This document shows, piece by piece, positions 13,612 through 21,698 of a DNA stretch of 64,000 nt. The DNA is taken from the NCBI RefSeq assembly GCF_017161445.1, contig NZ_CP071060.1, positions 4,340,001 to 4,404,000 of the forward strand. The letters run 5' to 3'. The translations under genes and the position numbers were made by a program. The notes under the pieces were generated by a model. It was given only the letters and a program-made list of their open reading frames with translations, did not search any database and was not told the origin of the DNA. Origin of the DNA: Niveibacterium microcysteis. GTDB taxonomy: Bacteria > Pseudomonadota > Gammaproteobacteria > Burkholderiales > Rhodocyclaceae. Every line of letters begins with the position of its first letter. The first letter of the stretch is position 1.

Positions 13612-13689
13612 TTCTAACGTTTGACATGAGCGGCGGCTGGAAGCGTGCGAAGCACGCTGGAAGACGTCCGCTCGATGGAATGGTTAGGC
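13612..13689 (-). repeat. attC site, divergent short type, 78 bp
   Basis: Cores TTCTAAC and GTTAGGC. Arms TGAGCGGCGGCTGG and GACGTCCGCTCGATGG with apex GTGCGAAGCAC. It is clearly unlike types A to C, so this cassette has a separate origin. Confidence 0.9.
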
Positions 13690-14031
13690 ATTTTGTTCGA
13701 CGACGAGAAGGTTGTCTCTTCCCGCGAACTGAAACGCCTCTGGGCCGCGAATGGCGCTTTCACTGCTGAGCACATGAAGGCTCGCACCGCCTTCGAATGA
13801 AAGCGATAGAGCGCACTGCTCAGCTTGCTCGACTTGAACTGCGCGTTGACCGATGAGATTGACGAGACCGTCGCAGAAACCGGGAGAACCTTGAGAAATC
13901 TGGACTCCGCGAAACACAAGTTTGGCGATGTTGTAGACGGAGAACACCTCATCCTGGAACACCAGTTGCACGTAGTCGTGAACGAAAACGACTTGCGACA
14001 GTGGTGCGACTGGGCTGAGCTTTGATGACAT
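13684..14031 (-). CDS. Conserved cassette protein of unknown function (115 aa)
   Basis: It starts at ATG 14031. It is soluble. The N-terminal stretch QVVFVHDYVQLVFQDEVFSVYNIAK is a clear conserved beta pair, and ISQGSPGFCDGLVNLIGQ follows. The C-terminal part has CALSLSFEGGASLHVLSS and a short IRGPEAFQFAG. The order 'VFVHDYvQL.F....fsvyN' then 'GFCD.LV.LIgq' is one I recognise from proteins spread widely among bacteria, with no assigned function. The stop is in its 78-bp attC, confirming that the cassette and its site travel together. No function is suggested. Confidence 0.68.
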   Translation of the reverse strand: MSSKLSPVAPLSQVVFVHDYVQLVFQDEVFSVYNIAKLVFRGVQISQGSPGFCDGLVNLIGQRAVQVEQAEQCALSLSFEGGASLHVLSSESAIRGPEAFQFAGRDNLLVVEQNA

Positions 14032-14040
14032 GGATCAAAT

Positions 14041-14130
14041 GCCTAACGTTGGACGTAACGGGCGCCGGAGCGCAGCGGAGGGGACCAAAATGCGTAGCAT
14101 TTTGGCGTCCCGTTGACGGACTTGTTGGGC
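14041..14130 (-). repeat. attC site, type A, 90 bp
   Basis: Cores GCCTAAC and GTTGGGC. Apex AAAATGCGTAGCATTTT. It belongs to the TonB-domain cassette, which is closest to the attI-like end. Confidence 0.93.
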
Positions 14131-14149
14131 ATCGACGCCGCCTGAATCT

Positions 14150-14521
14150 CTATTCGAGGCGCCATTCGAAATTAAGAGCCGTTGCTTGCTCGACAAATTT
14201 GCCATCCTTCTCGAATGGTTTGAAGCAGGCGTTCGTGATTGCGGCAACCGCCGCTCCATCAAGCAGAGGAAAGCCGCTTGACTTGGCGACGGTTACCCGC
14301 CGCGGCCGACCCTCAGAGGTAATCAAGAACTCCAGACCGACAGTTCCTTGCTCCATGCGACGTGCCGACTCGGCGGGATATCGTGGTGCCTCGCAATTGC
14401 ACGGCGGTACAGCCGTTGTTTTTGGGCATTCCGGTATTGGTTTGGGCGGTGAGTCGGCATGCGCTGGCGAGACAACCAATGTGAACAGTGCAAGGCTAGC
14501 AAGCGTAGGAGTAAATCGCAT
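14150..14521 (-). CDS. Exported TonB C-terminal domain protein, attI-proximal cassette
   Basis: The protein has 123 residues from ATG 14521, between the attI-like junction and the first attC. N-terminal MRFTPTLASLALFTLVVSPAHA is a signal peptide. A Pro/Cys-rich linker (PECPKTTAVPPCNC) leads to a TonB C-terminal domain: APRYPAESARRMEQGTVGLEF, then EGRPRRVTVAKSSGFPLLDGAA and ACFKPFEKDG. A full TonB would need an N-terminal membrane anchor and a long proline spacer, so this is a free periplasmic domain. Energy transduction through TonB-dependent receptors is therefore uncertain. As the first cassette it would be the most recently acquired and best placed for expression. Confidence 0.75.
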   Translation of the reverse strand: MRFTPTLASLALFTLVVSPAHADSPPKPIPECPKTTAVPPCNCEAPRYPAESARRMEQGTVGLEFLITSEGRPRRVTVAKSSGFPLLDGAAVAAITNACFKPFEKDGKFVEQATALNFEWRLE

Positions 14522-14542
14522 ATTCAGTGACAGATTTGAGAT

Positions 14543-14600
14543 GCCCAACGTTAAGTAGACCTCAAAACGAGGTTTTATTGGGATATTGATCAAACAGCAG
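14543..14600 (-). other. attI-like junction at the proximal end of the cassette array
   Basis: The first cassette starts at core GCCCAAC (14543-14549, minus strand GTTGGGC), but no attC arms lie to the right of it. Immediately outside is TTAAGTAGACCTCAAAACGAGG, in which CCTC/GAGG can pair around GTTTT. That position and the lone core are what an attI site should show. The exact extent of the site is not defined by the sequence, and the end coordinate is approximate. Confidence 0.6.
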
Positions 14601-15215
14601 AGGCGTGGAAGTGGCTGATATCAAAACATTTAATCGCGACGCTGGTTATCAGCATGATGAATATCCTGGGTGGACCGCAATAGCCTGCTCCGTACATCCA
14701 GAGTCCGTGATGCTTGCCTCGCTGCCGGCCCTGTTTCGGATGCTACGAGAGCGCGCCGCCGCGCGGTTGATCCAACTTGCCTTCCTGTGAATTCTTACTC
14801 GGAAGATGGCTTGGTCACCCGCTTGCGTTCAGGGTTGCTCAGGTGGCAGCGTCGAACGTCTTGAGACGTGCGAACGTCGGCCGGACAGCGCTGGCGGCCG
14901 GACGGGAGGCTTCCGGTCGGCTAACGGCGAGGCGGGTAGCCGTTATGTCGAAGCGCGGGAAGGCCGGGGGCCGACCGTTCGGTGGATTTGCAATGTTGCG
15001 ACAGACGGCTTTGGGTCGAATCCAAACGGCACCAGGCTTATGGAGCTGACATTCGCAAGCCCAGCGCTCGCTGGCGCAGGAACGTCGGCTAAGGCCGAAA
15101 CTCGGACGATAATGGAACGATAGGCTTATTGGGGCCGACTAACACGTCGCCGGTCAAAGTGGCCTTTGCAGTTTATGAAATGGAATGATGGGCGCTAAAG
15201 TGCAAGGGTGTCCCC
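14601..15215. other. Non-coding stretch right of the attI-like junction
   Basis: About 615 bp with no convincing gene. Short frames on the plus strand (14605-14790, 14806-15123) have no domain character and no start signal. In other integrons the integrase gene would be here, reading rightwards, but I see none of the tyrosine recombinase motifs (HxLRHxFAT, box I Arg region) in any frame. The sequence carries GAGCTGACATTCGC at 15043-15056, repeated at 15853-15866. Confidence 0.7.
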
Positions 15216-15647
15216 TCACGACGTACGAAAGTGTTGCTGCAACGCTTCGATACTCTCCGGCGTCAAACCAACCCTTGAGTCGCAAACAATCACCCGTTCT
15301 CGCGTCGCGAACAACGTGGGTTCGTCATCCAATGCGATCCATGCGGCGTCCGTTCGTCCGTTGGTGTCAAGCCACATCCGGCATTCGCGCTCACGCACGG
15401 CGGCCGGTGCCGGCTCCAGCGCTGCCCGCGGAAAGATCGGCGTTGCTCCAATCACGCGTTCGGCAATCGTGGCAGTTAGTTTTGAACGCAGCACAGCCAA
15501 GGGGAATATCTGGCGCCAGCTGGTCGACAGGACGATCTCTACGTCGCATTGTTCGGCCAGAAAGGTATCGAGTAGATGCGCCCTGGTGAACTTCTCCGCC
15601 TTGTTGAGCGGGTGTAGCACTCCGTCGAAATCAAGGAACAGGATCAT
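15216..15647 (-). CDS. HAD-superfamily phosphatase-like protein
   Basis: The protein has 143 residues from ATG 15647. An in-frame ATG at 15683 would add 12. It opens with MILFLDFDGVLHP, the DxD motif I of the HAD superfamily. Motif II is plausibly LSTSW near residue 40, and LDDEP near residue 106 resembles motif IV. Motif III (a conserved Lys or Arg) is not obvious. The protein lacks a large cap domain, so it is a C0-type HAD with a small substrate or a protein/RNA partner. Such single-domain HADs are seen next to RNA-repair or unknown functions. It lies alone between the array and glmS, with no RBS of note. Confidence 0.75.
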   Translation of the reverse strand: MILFLDFDGVLHPLNKAEKFTRAHLLDTFLAEQCDVEIVLSTSWRQIFPLAVLRSKLTATIAERVIGATPIFPRAALEPAPAAVRERECRMWLDTNGRTDAAWIALDDEPTLFATRERVIVCDSRVGLTPESIEALQQHFRTS

Positions 15648-15900
15648 GAGAGCACAACCACTATCGCCAGGTCGATGCTTCATTCTCGCGTATACCTCTT
15701 TCGAGTGGGCGCCCCGATGGACTCGCGACCACTAGAGTGGGCTGTCCCCGGTCGGCTAGGCAAACCCGGTCCCGTCGCGAGCAAGACGGGCCACACGTCC
15801 CCTACGGTAACGATTGTCCGCTATCGCACAAAGCGGCGGACTGCAGAATTCAGAGCTGACATTCGCCCGCTCTGAGATCGCTGACGCTTTAAGGTGAACT

Positions 15901-15942
15901 AAGGCCGCTCCGTGTCAGTGGCGGCTCGTAACGAGCGGCCTT
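15901..15942. repeat. Perfect 10-bp inverted repeat
   Basis: AAGGCCGCTC (15901-15910) and GAGCGGCCTT (15933-15942) with a 22-bp loop. It is neither a classic terminator (no T run) nor an attC (no GTTRRRY core). It could be a regulatory or REP-like element. Confidence 0.7.
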
Positions 15943-16233
15943 TCCAGTCCGAAAACAGCCAAGGAGCTCCTGACATGGCACGCGGCAGCTAGAGGCCTAC
16001 CGCGGCCATCCGAAAGGCTACGATTTTCGCTGGAGATATGCCGGCACCGACCCCTGTAACTTGGCGGCTGTGGGTCAGGCCTTCCAGGACAATCCATCAA
16101 CCAGATTGCGTACAAATTCTTGACGGGATGCTTTGCCAAGCTCCATGTCAATAGGCCTAGCTCGTTGACAACCTTGGCCGCAGAACCTCACTTCGTCCCT
16201 CGCCGCGAACAGTTGCATCTACGTGCCACGACT

Positions 16234-16271
16234 CGACGGACTTACTTTTCCTCCGACGGACTTTCTTTTCC
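16234..16271. repeat. Two tandem 18-bp direct repeats 3' of glmS
   Basis: CGACGGACTTACTTTTCC (16234-16251) and CGACGGACTTTCTTTTCC (16254-16271), one mismatch, 20-bp periodicity. They lie 30 bp beyond the glmS stop codon. Function unknown. Confidence 0.75.
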
Positions 16272-16301
16272 GGCATCAACACACCGTCCTCGCGCCAACG
16301 C

Positions 16302-18131
16302 TTACTCGACCGTCACACTCTTGGCCAGGTTTCTCGGCTTGTCGACGTCCGTGCCCCGCGCGCAGGCGGTGTGGTAAGCGAGCAGCTGCAGCGGTACGAC
16401 GTGCAGGATCGGCGACAGCGCGCCGTAGTGCTCCGGCATGCGGATCACATGTACGCCGGGCTCGCTTTCGATGCGGGTGTCGGCGTCGGCGAACACGTAG
16501 AGTTCACCGCCGCGCGCACGCACTTCCTGCATGTTGCTCTTGAGCTTGTCGACCAGGGTGTCATTCGGCGCCACGGTTACCACCGGCATCGACGCATCAA
16601 CCAGGGCTAGCGGGCCATGCTTGAGTTCGCCCGCCGGGTAGGCTTCGGCGTGGATGTAGGAGATCTCCTTCAACTTCAGAGCCCCTTCGAGCGCGATCGG
16701 GTAGTGCAGGCCGCGGCCGAGGAAGAGTGCGTTCTGCTTCTTCGCGAACTCTTCGGACCACGCCATGATCTGCGGCTCCAGTGCGAGCACTGCTTGCAGC
16801 GCGACCGGCAGGTGACGCATGGCTTTGAGGTGCGCGGCTTCGGATTCCGGCGACAGGTTGCCGCGCACTTTGGCGAGCGCCAGCGTCAGGAGGAACAAGC
16901 CTGCAAGCTGGGTAGTGAAGGCCTTGGTCGACGCCACACCGATCTCGACGCCGGCGCGAGTGATGTAGGCCAGCTTGCACTCGCGCACCATTGCCGAGGT
17001 CGATACGTTGCAGATGGTCAGCGTGTGTTCCATGCCCAGGCCGCGGGCGTGCTTGAGCGCCGCGATGGTGTCCGCCGTCTCGCCCGACTGGCTGATCGTC
17101 ACGACCAGACTCTTCGGATTCGGCACGCTGTCGCGGTAGCGGTATTCGCTGGCGATCTCGACGCTCGTCGGGATCTTGGCAATTGATTCGAGCCAGTACT
17201 TCGCCGTCGAGCCCGCGTAGTAGCTGGTGCCGCAGGCGAGGATCAGCACAGAATCGATGCCCTTGAACACTGCTTCGGCGCTCTCGCCAAACAGTGTCGG
17301 CGTGATCGCCTCGACGCCTTGCAGCGTGTCACCTACAGCACGCGGCTGCTCGAAAATCTCTTTCTGCATGAAGTGACGATAGGGGCCGAGCTCTGCTGCG
17401 CCGGTGTGCGCATGAACCGTGCGCACCGGGCGTTCGACACGCACGAAACCATCGGTGCCTGCGCGTGTCTCGACCCAGTACTTGCCGAGCTGCAGGTCGA
17501 CGACGTCGCCTTCTTCCAGATAGATGATCTGATCAGTCACGCCTGCAAGCGCCATTGCGTCGGAGGCAACGAAGTTCTCACCCTGGCCAACGCCCAGCAC
17601 CATCGGCGAGCCCTCGCGGGCACCTACCACGCGGTGCGGTTCGTCGCGGCAGAACACCGCAATACCGTAGGCGCCCTTCAGGCGCAGCGTGGCGCGCTTG
17701 ACGGCGTCGAACAGGTCGCCGTCGTACAGCGAATCAACCAGGTGAGCGATGACCTCGGTATCGGTCTGGCTATCGAACACATAGCCCTTGGTCTTGAGTT
17801 CGGCGCGCAGCTCGTCGTGGTTTTCGATGATGCCGTTATGAACCAGCGCGATGCGGTCACGCGAGAAGTGCGGGTGTGCGTTGTGCACCGCCGGGGCGCC
17901 GTGCGTCGCCCAACGCGTATGGGCAATACCGGTGAAGCCTTCAACGTTCTCGGCGTGAACTTGCGCATCGAGCTCGGCGACACGCGAGGTGCTGCGGGCG
18001 CGGCGCAGGGCACCGTTCTGATGTACCGCCACGCCACAGGAGTCGTAGCCGCGATATTCAAGCCGTTTGAGGCCCTCGACCAGAATGGGAACGATATTGC
18101 GCTGGGACACTGCACCGACGATGCCGCACAT
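16302..18131 (-). CDS. glmS: Glutamine-fructose-6-phosphate aminotransferase
   Basis: The protein has 609 residues. The start is ATG 18131 because the mature enzyme must begin with Cys (MCGIVGA). Four more codons upstream would break this. It makes glucosamine-6-phosphate from fructose-6-phosphate and glutamine, the first step of UDP-GlcNAc synthesis for peptidoglycan and LPS. The N-terminal Ntn glutaminase domain (residues 1-220) shows [20 protein letters not shown] and HNGIIENH. Two SIS isomerase domains follow (about 285-420 and 455-600), with [17 protein letters not shown] and a closing [13 protein letters not shown]. It is the housekeeping anchor next to the array. glmU, the later enzyme of the same pathway, lies 2 kb away. 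Confidence 0.97.
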   Translation of the reverse strand: MCGIVGAVSQRNIVPILVEGLKRLEYRGYDSCGVAVHQNGALRRARSTSRVAELDAQVHAENVEGFTGIAHTRWATHGAPAVHNAHPHFSRDRIALVHNGIIENHDELRAELKTKGYVFDSQTDTEVIAHLVDSLYDGDLFDAVKRATLRLKGAYGIAVFCRDEPHRVVGAREGSPMVLGVGQGENFVASDAMALAGVTDQIIYLEEGDVVDLQLGKYWVETRAGTDGFVRVERPVRTVHAHTGAAELGPYRHFMQKEIFEQPRAVGDTLQGVEAITPTLFGESAEAVFKGIDSVLILACGTSYYAGSTAKYWLESIAKIPTSVEIASEYRYRDSVPNPKSLVVTISQSGETADTIAALKHARGLGMEHTLTICNVSTSAMVRECKLAYITRAGVEIGVASTKAFTTQLAGLFLLTLALAKVRGNLSPESEAAHLKAMRHLPVALQAVLALEPQIMAWSEEFAKKQNALFLGRGLHYPIALEGALKLKEISYIHAEAYPAGELKHGPLALVDASMPVVTVAPNDTLVDKLKSNMQEVRARGGELYVFADADTRIESEPGVHVIRMPEHYGALSPILHVVPLQLLAYHTACARGTDVDKPRNLAKSVTVE

Positions 18132-18224
18132 GGAGCACTCCACGTTTGAAGGAAGAAGATGGCGGCACTATAGGCACTCCCGCTTGCAACAGGCTTGCTA
18201 AGTTTTCACACTTGCGCAACATTA

Positions 18225-18254
18225 TTGCACCGCACTACGTGCGAGAAATAATAT
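18225..18254 (+). promoter_or_regulatory. Candidate sigma-70 promoter of the Lrp-type gene
   Basis: TTGCAC (18225-18230) and TAATAT (18249-18254), 18-bp spacer, 18 bp before the ATG. No Shine-Dalgarno is seen, so the leader would be very short. Confidence 0.45.
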
Positions 18255-18272
18255 TTCATTTAATACGGCCTC

Positions 18273-18767
18273 ATGATCGAAAAGCACACCCCCGCCGCAC
18301 TGGATGCGACCGATCTGCGCATCCTCGATCAACTTCAACGTGATTCAAGCCTGACGAACCACGCCCTTGCCGCACATGTGCACGTATCACCGGCAACCTG
18401 TCTGCGCCGGGTGCGAAAGCTGATTGATGCTGGCGTAATCGAACGCCAGGTCGCGATCCTGTCGACCGAGCATCTTGGCGCGGGCCTTACCGCGATCGTC
18501 GAAGTCACACTGGATTCGCAGTCCGCCGAGCACATGCTTGCATTTGAGACCCGAACCGAGGCTGCGGCCGAGGTGCAGCAGTGCTATCGGGTCTCCAGTG
18601 GCCCGGATTTCGTGCTGATTCTGCAGGTAGCCGACATGGCGGCCTACCAAGCGCTGGCGCACCGCCTATTCGCGGGTGACGCCAACGTACGCAACGTGCG
18701 CACCTTCTTCTCGGTAAAACGCAGCAAGTTCTCGCCGGCAATTCGCCTGCCATCAGCCCTTGGGTGA
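18273..18767 (+). CDS. Lrp/AsnC family transcriptional regulator
   Basis: The protein has 164 residues from ATG 18273. The N-terminal helix-turn-helix (LDATDLRILDQLQRDSSLTNHALAAHVHVSPATCLRRVRKL within residues 10-52) is the Lrp/AsnC DNA-binding domain. The C-terminal RAM domain with VVSSGPDFVLILQVAD (about 107-122) binds amino-acid effectors and mediates multimers. It is transcribed divergently from glmS. The effector is unknown. It is likely autoregulated like most of this family. A second Lrp-type gene is present at 33188, so this one probably has a different target. Secure as family, unassigned as gene. Confidence 0.92.
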   Translation: MIEKHTPAALDATDLRILDQLQRDSSLTNHALAAHVHVSPATCLRRVRKLIDAGVIERQVAILSTEHLGAGLTAIVEVTLDSQSAEHMLAFETRTEAAAEVQQCYRVSSGPDFVLILQVADMAAYQALAHRLFAGDANVRNVRTFFSVKRSKFSPAIRLPSALG

Positions 18768-19271
18768 TGTCGTCGCGGCGCGCGCACCCGCGTCCCGATC
18801 CGGCGCACGAACGTAGCCAAGATCGTATTCATCGGCGCTGCAGCGAACGAAGCCATGCTTTAGATAAAACGCATTCGCGGGGCTGCCGCGCAGCGCCGTC
18901 ACCCGCAAGGGCAGGCCCGCCCAGTTGCTCTCATCGATCAGTGTCCGCATCACCGCGCTCCCTACGCCACGGCCCTGCGCGAAAGGCATCAGGTACAGGT
19001 GCTGCAGCACCAAGGCATGGTCAGTCCGGCGCAGCATGAAGAAGCCAACACGCTGTCCATCGCACAGGATGTGCTGGGTCATCGCCGGATCCCAACTCGC
19101 AGCAAGGCGCTGACGAGCGCGCAATGGATCAAAGCGGCCGATCTGCTCAAGGCTGCTTCGCATGGCAACAAGACGGATCTGGAGCAGCACCTCAAAATCG
19201 GCCTCGCTGGCCTGCTCGAACGTCGGCGCGCCGCCCGCGTGCAGCGGCGGCCATGCTGCGCGCATGTCCAT
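18753..19271 (-). CDS. GNAT family N-acetyltransferase
   Basis: The protein has 172 residues from ATG 19271. A longer frame to 19388 overlaps the gene upstream. After a variable N-terminus it shows FEVLLQIRLVAMRSSLEQI (beta1-alpha1), then VLQHLYLMPFAQGRGVGSAVM, whose QGRGVGS is the acetyl-CoA pyrophosphate-binding loop, and SPANAFYLKHGFVR near the end, the motif B of the GNAT fold. The substrate is unknown. It overlaps the 3' end of the divergent Lrp gene by 15 bp (convergent ends) and lies 50 bp behind the solute-binding gene, with which it may be co-transcribed. Confidence 0.85.
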   Translation of the reverse strand: MDMRAAWPPLHAGGAPTFEQASEADFEVLLQIRLVAMRSSLEQIGRFDPLRARQRLAASWDPAMTQHILCDGQRVGFFMLRRTDHALVLQHLYLMPFAQGRGVGSAVMRTLIDESNWAGLPLRVTALRGSPANAFYLKHGFVRCSADEYDLGYVRAPDRDAGARAATTSPKG

Positions 19272-19320
19272 CAGAGCGTCGGCCCGCTCACACCGCGCCG
19301 GAACGACCCAAGCCGACGCA

Positions 19321-20154
19321 TCAAGACTTGCCCGCTTTCTGGCCAGCACCGGCGTAGCGGGCACGGCGCGCTGCCGCATCGCCAACAAAGCGGGCGAGGA
19401 TGCGGGTTGTCGTGCCGTCGTCGCGCATCATCCGTACCGCCGTGGCAAGCCGTTCGGCATCGTCGCCATCCATCGGCGGCGTATGAAACGCCCAACCGCC
19501 AACTTGCGGTGCCGCGCCATCAAAGGGCAACACCGCGACGCGGTGTTCGGCGCTCAGCGCAGCAAGCTTGCCGCGATACACCAGCGGGAACTGGAACGCC
19601 GCATCGACGCGGCCAGCCACCAACTTGCGGTAGAGATCATCGATCGAGCTCGATTCATCGACACGACTCGGCCCGAGTTGGGCAAGCAAGGCCTCGATCT
19701 CCGGCCCGTAATTCATGCCGCGCACACGCCCGAACACCAGGCGCGAATCGGAGAGAACCGATTTCACCGTCGGCGGCGACGCAACGTGCGCCGTATTCAC
19801 CAGCAGATCGTGCGCAAACCGCTCGGTGGGAATGAACGCATAGCCCGGCGCTGACGGCCGTTGCGTCGAATAAGCCAGGATCGCCACCTCGCCGTGCTGG
19901 CGCATGGCGCTGATCCGCGCAGCGGGCACTTCCTCAATCTTCAGGTCGCAGCCGGAACGTCGCGCGAGCTCCGCGACAAGATCTGGTACGTAGCCCTCGA
20001 CGCTGTTATCGGATGCGCGACGTGCCACATCGCCGATGAGGGCAACCGGCACCGTGTAGCTCGCCTTGCAGCCCGCAGCATGGGCCAGCCCCGTCGGAAA
20101 GCAGACGAGCCCGCCCAGCAACAGCCCTGCCAGGCGCAAGCACATGGAGCTCAC
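19321..20154 (-). CDS. Periplasmic solute-binding protein, family 3-like
   Basis: The protein has 277 residues. GTG 20154 overlaps the glmU TGA by three bases, a translational-coupling arrangement. ATG 20145 is the alternative. Signal peptide [21 protein letters not shown]. The mature part resembles the amino-acid-binding (SBP_bac_3) fold: [23 protein letters not shown] near residue 54, then [11 protein letters not shown] and [19 protein letters not shown], the hinge and second lobe. No permease or ATPase genes are next to it, so it may be a sensor-type or orphan binding protein. The ligand is unknown. It is in an operon with glmU and the GNAT gene. Confidence 0.75.
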   Translation of the reverse strand: MSSMCLRLAGLLLGGLVCFPTGLAHAAGCKASYTVPVALIGDVARRASDNSVEGYVPDLVAELARRSGCDLKIEEVPAARISAMRQHGEVAILAYSTQRPSAPGYAFIPTERFAHDLLVNTAHVASPPTVKSVLSDSRLVFGRVRGMNYGPEIEALLAQLGPSRVDESSSIDDLYRKLVAGRVDAAFQFPLVYRGKLAALSAEHRVAVLPFDGAAPQVGGWAFHTPPMDGDDAERLATAVRMMRDDGTTTRILARFVGDAAARRARYAGAGQKAGKS

Positions 20155-21512
20155 TTGGTGATTTTGACCGGCCGCTTCCAGCCGGGAACGGTCAGTTGTT
20201 TCGCGCGCGAAAGGGTCAAGTCACCCGCCGGCGCATCCTTGGTCAGCGTCGTACCCGCGCCAAGCGTAGCGCCCTTGCCAACGCGCACCGGCGCCACGAG
20301 TTGAGTGTCGGACCCGATGAACACCTCATCTTCGATGACCGTGCGGAACTTGTTCGCGCCGTCGTAGTTGCAGGTGATCGTGCCGGCACCAATGTTCACC
20401 TTGCTGCCGACATCCGCATCGCCGACATAGGCCAGGTGATTAGCCTTCGAGTGTGCCGCGATGGTGCTGTTCTTCACTTCGGTGAAGTTGCCGATGTGCA
20501 CATCCTCAGCCAGCTTCGTACCCGGCCGCAGGCGCGCAAAGGGGCCAATAAGGCTCTTGGCGCCGACCTCAGCACCATCGAGGTGACTGAACGGATGGAT
20601 CACCGCGCCGGCTGCAACCGTCACGTCCTTCAGGACACAGTTGGCGCCAATTTTCACGCCATCGCCAAGCACCACGCGCCCTTCGAAAACGCAGTTCACG
20701 TCGATCTCAACATCGCGGCCGGTCTCCAGCGTGCCGCGGATGTCGATACGCGCCGGATCGATCAGCGTGACTCCGGCCACCAACAAAGCCTGCGCCTGAT
20801 TGCGCTGATGCAGGCGCTCGAGCTCAGCAAGCTGCGCCTTGTCGTTGACGCCAAGCGTTTCCCACACCGCCAGCGGTTGCGAGGTCTTCACTTCGATGCC
20901 GTCCGCCACGGCCATCGCGATGATGTCCGGCAGGTAGTACTCGCCCTGCGCATTGTCGTTGCGGATCTTGCCGAGCCAGCCGCGCAGGTGCTGCGCCTGG
21001 CAGCAGATGATGCCTGTATTCACTTCGCGAATCGTGCGTTCCGCTTCACTGGCATCCTTGTGCTCGACGATGCGCACCACGCGATGCGCGCCATCGCGCA
21101 CGATGCGGCCGTAGCCGCTTGGGTCCGCCATATCGACGGTCAGCAGCGCAAAACCCTCCGCCCCCGCAGCAACAACCAGCTCGGCCAGGGTCTCGCGGCG
21201 TGTCAGCGGCACATCGCCGTAAAGAATCAGCACCGGGCCCGATTCAGGCAAATGCGGCAGCGCCTGTGCAACAGCATGGCCAGTACCGAGTTGCTCGGCC
21301 TGCAATGCCCATGCGAGATCCGGCGCGTCCAGCGCGGCCCGTACCTGTTCGCCGCCGTGGCCGTAAACCACGCACAACTTCTGCGCCCCCAGCGAGCGCG
21401 CCGTTGCAAGCACGTGCCCCAACAGCGGACGACCCGCGAGCGGCTGCAGCACCTTCGGCAAAGCGGAGCGCATGCGTTTGCCTTGGCCGGCAGCGAGAAC
21501 GACGACGTGCAT
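20151..21512 (-). CDS. glmU: Bifunctional GlcNAc-1-P uridyltransferase / GlcN-1-P acetyltransferase
   Basis: The protein has 453 residues from ATG 21512. It acetylates glucosamine-1-phosphate and then couples it to UTP, giving UDP-GlcNAc. The N-terminal nucleotidyltransferase shows LAAGQGKRM (residues 6-14), [16 protein letters not shown] and NTGI. The C-terminal left-handed beta-helix is made of hexapeptide repeats (for example [28 protein letters not shown]), typical of the acetyltransferase trimer. Length matches the family (about 455). It acts in the same pathway as glmS, which is nearby but transcribed separately. It heads an operon with the solute-binding protein gene. Confidence 0.96.
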   Translation of the reverse strand: MHVVVLAAGQGKRMRSALPKVLQPLAGRPLLGHVLATARSLGAQKLCVVYGHGGEQVRAALDAPDLAWALQAEQLGTGHAVAQALPHLPESGPVLILYGDVPLTRRETLAELVVAAGAEGFALLTVDMADPSGYGRIVRDGAHRVVRIVEHKDASEAERTIREVNTGIICCQAQHLRGWLGKIRNDNAQGEYYLPDIIAMAVADGIEVKTSQPLAVWETLGVNDKAQLAELERLHQRNQAQALLVAGVTLIDPARIDIRGTLETGRDVEIDVNCVFEGRVVLGDGVKIGANCVLKDVTVAAGAVIHPFSHLDGAEVGAKSLIGPFARLRPGTKLAEDVHIGNFTEVKNSTIAAHSKANHLAYVGDADVGSKVNIGAGTITCNYDGANKFRTVIEDEVFIGSDTQLVAPVRVGKGATLGAGTTLTKDAPAGDLTLSRAKQLTVPGWKRPVKITK

Positions 21513-21698
21513 GGGAAGCCTTTCGGAATGCGAGATCCGGCGGATTTTAGCATCGCCAACCACCGCGCCCTCGGCGGTCTGCGTCACGACGGTGCGGCCG
21601 GCGTTTCACTTGGATCAAATCCGGCGCTCCGCACCTCGCCGCATGAGCGAAGCCGGCATAAGATGACGTTCCGCAGTGCAGCAAACCAAGAGGCCGTG

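Larger units (their letters stand above)
1..14549 (-). mobile_element. Integron gene-cassette array (28 attC sites, 29 cassettes, left end outside window)
   Basis: About every 370-680 bp a palindromic element of usually 90 bp recurs. It is bounded by 7-bp cores of the form RYYYAAC and GTTRRRY, and one minus-strand ORF lies between consecutive elements. This is the organisation of integron cassettes. Read on the minus strand, each site follows its gene and carries the AAC..GTCAA / TTAC..AAC inner boxes of attC. Two main families occur. Type A has arms GTAACGGGC and GTCCCGTTGAC. Type B has arms GTAACCGGC and GTCCGGTTGAC. There is also one 96-bp variant, one 78-bp variant and one A/B hybrid. GC content is visibly lower than in the rest of the window. 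No integrase gene is present in the window. Confidence 0.95.
15648..16301. other. Non-coding region between HAD gene and glmS
   Basis: About 650 bp without a gene. It contains the second copy of GAGCTGACATTCGC (15853-15866), a perfect 10-bp inverted repeat AAGGCCGCTC/GAGCGGCCTT at 15901-15910 and 15933-15942, and two tandem copies of CGACGGACTT(A/T)CTTTTCC at 16234-16251 and 16254-16271. Short frames here lack domain character. This is where Tn7-type elements would insert relative to glmS, but no Tn7 end is visible. Confidence 0.7.

Noticed and set aside
440..14130. Regularly spaced repeats as a CRISPR array
   Set aside because: The repeats are palindromic, imperfect copies (78-96 bp) separated by 280-590 bp of coding sequence, not short identical repeats with 30-40-bp spacers. 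The core sites identify them as attC.
14601..15215. Truncated integrase next to attI
   Set aside because: I read all six frames through this stretch and saw none of the tyrosine recombinase boxes. Very decayed remnants cannot be excluded without a profile search.
15915..16151. 78-residue minus-strand frame in the glmS spacer
   Set aside because: No domain features, crosses the inverted repeat and has no start context.
16234..16271. Tn7 end sequence
   Set aside because: The tandem 18-bp repeats do not begin with the TGTGGGCGGACAA-type Tn7 terminus and no tns genes are present.
17319..18149. 276-residue frame antisense to glmS
   Set aside because: Shadow of the conserved glmS frame produced by high GC content. 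No domain character.
20196..21698. 5' extension of the hydratase/phosphotransacetylase frame (969 residues in all)
   Set aside because: The first 500 codons lie opposite glmU. The protein family starts at the MaoC domain, where ATG 21699 fits.
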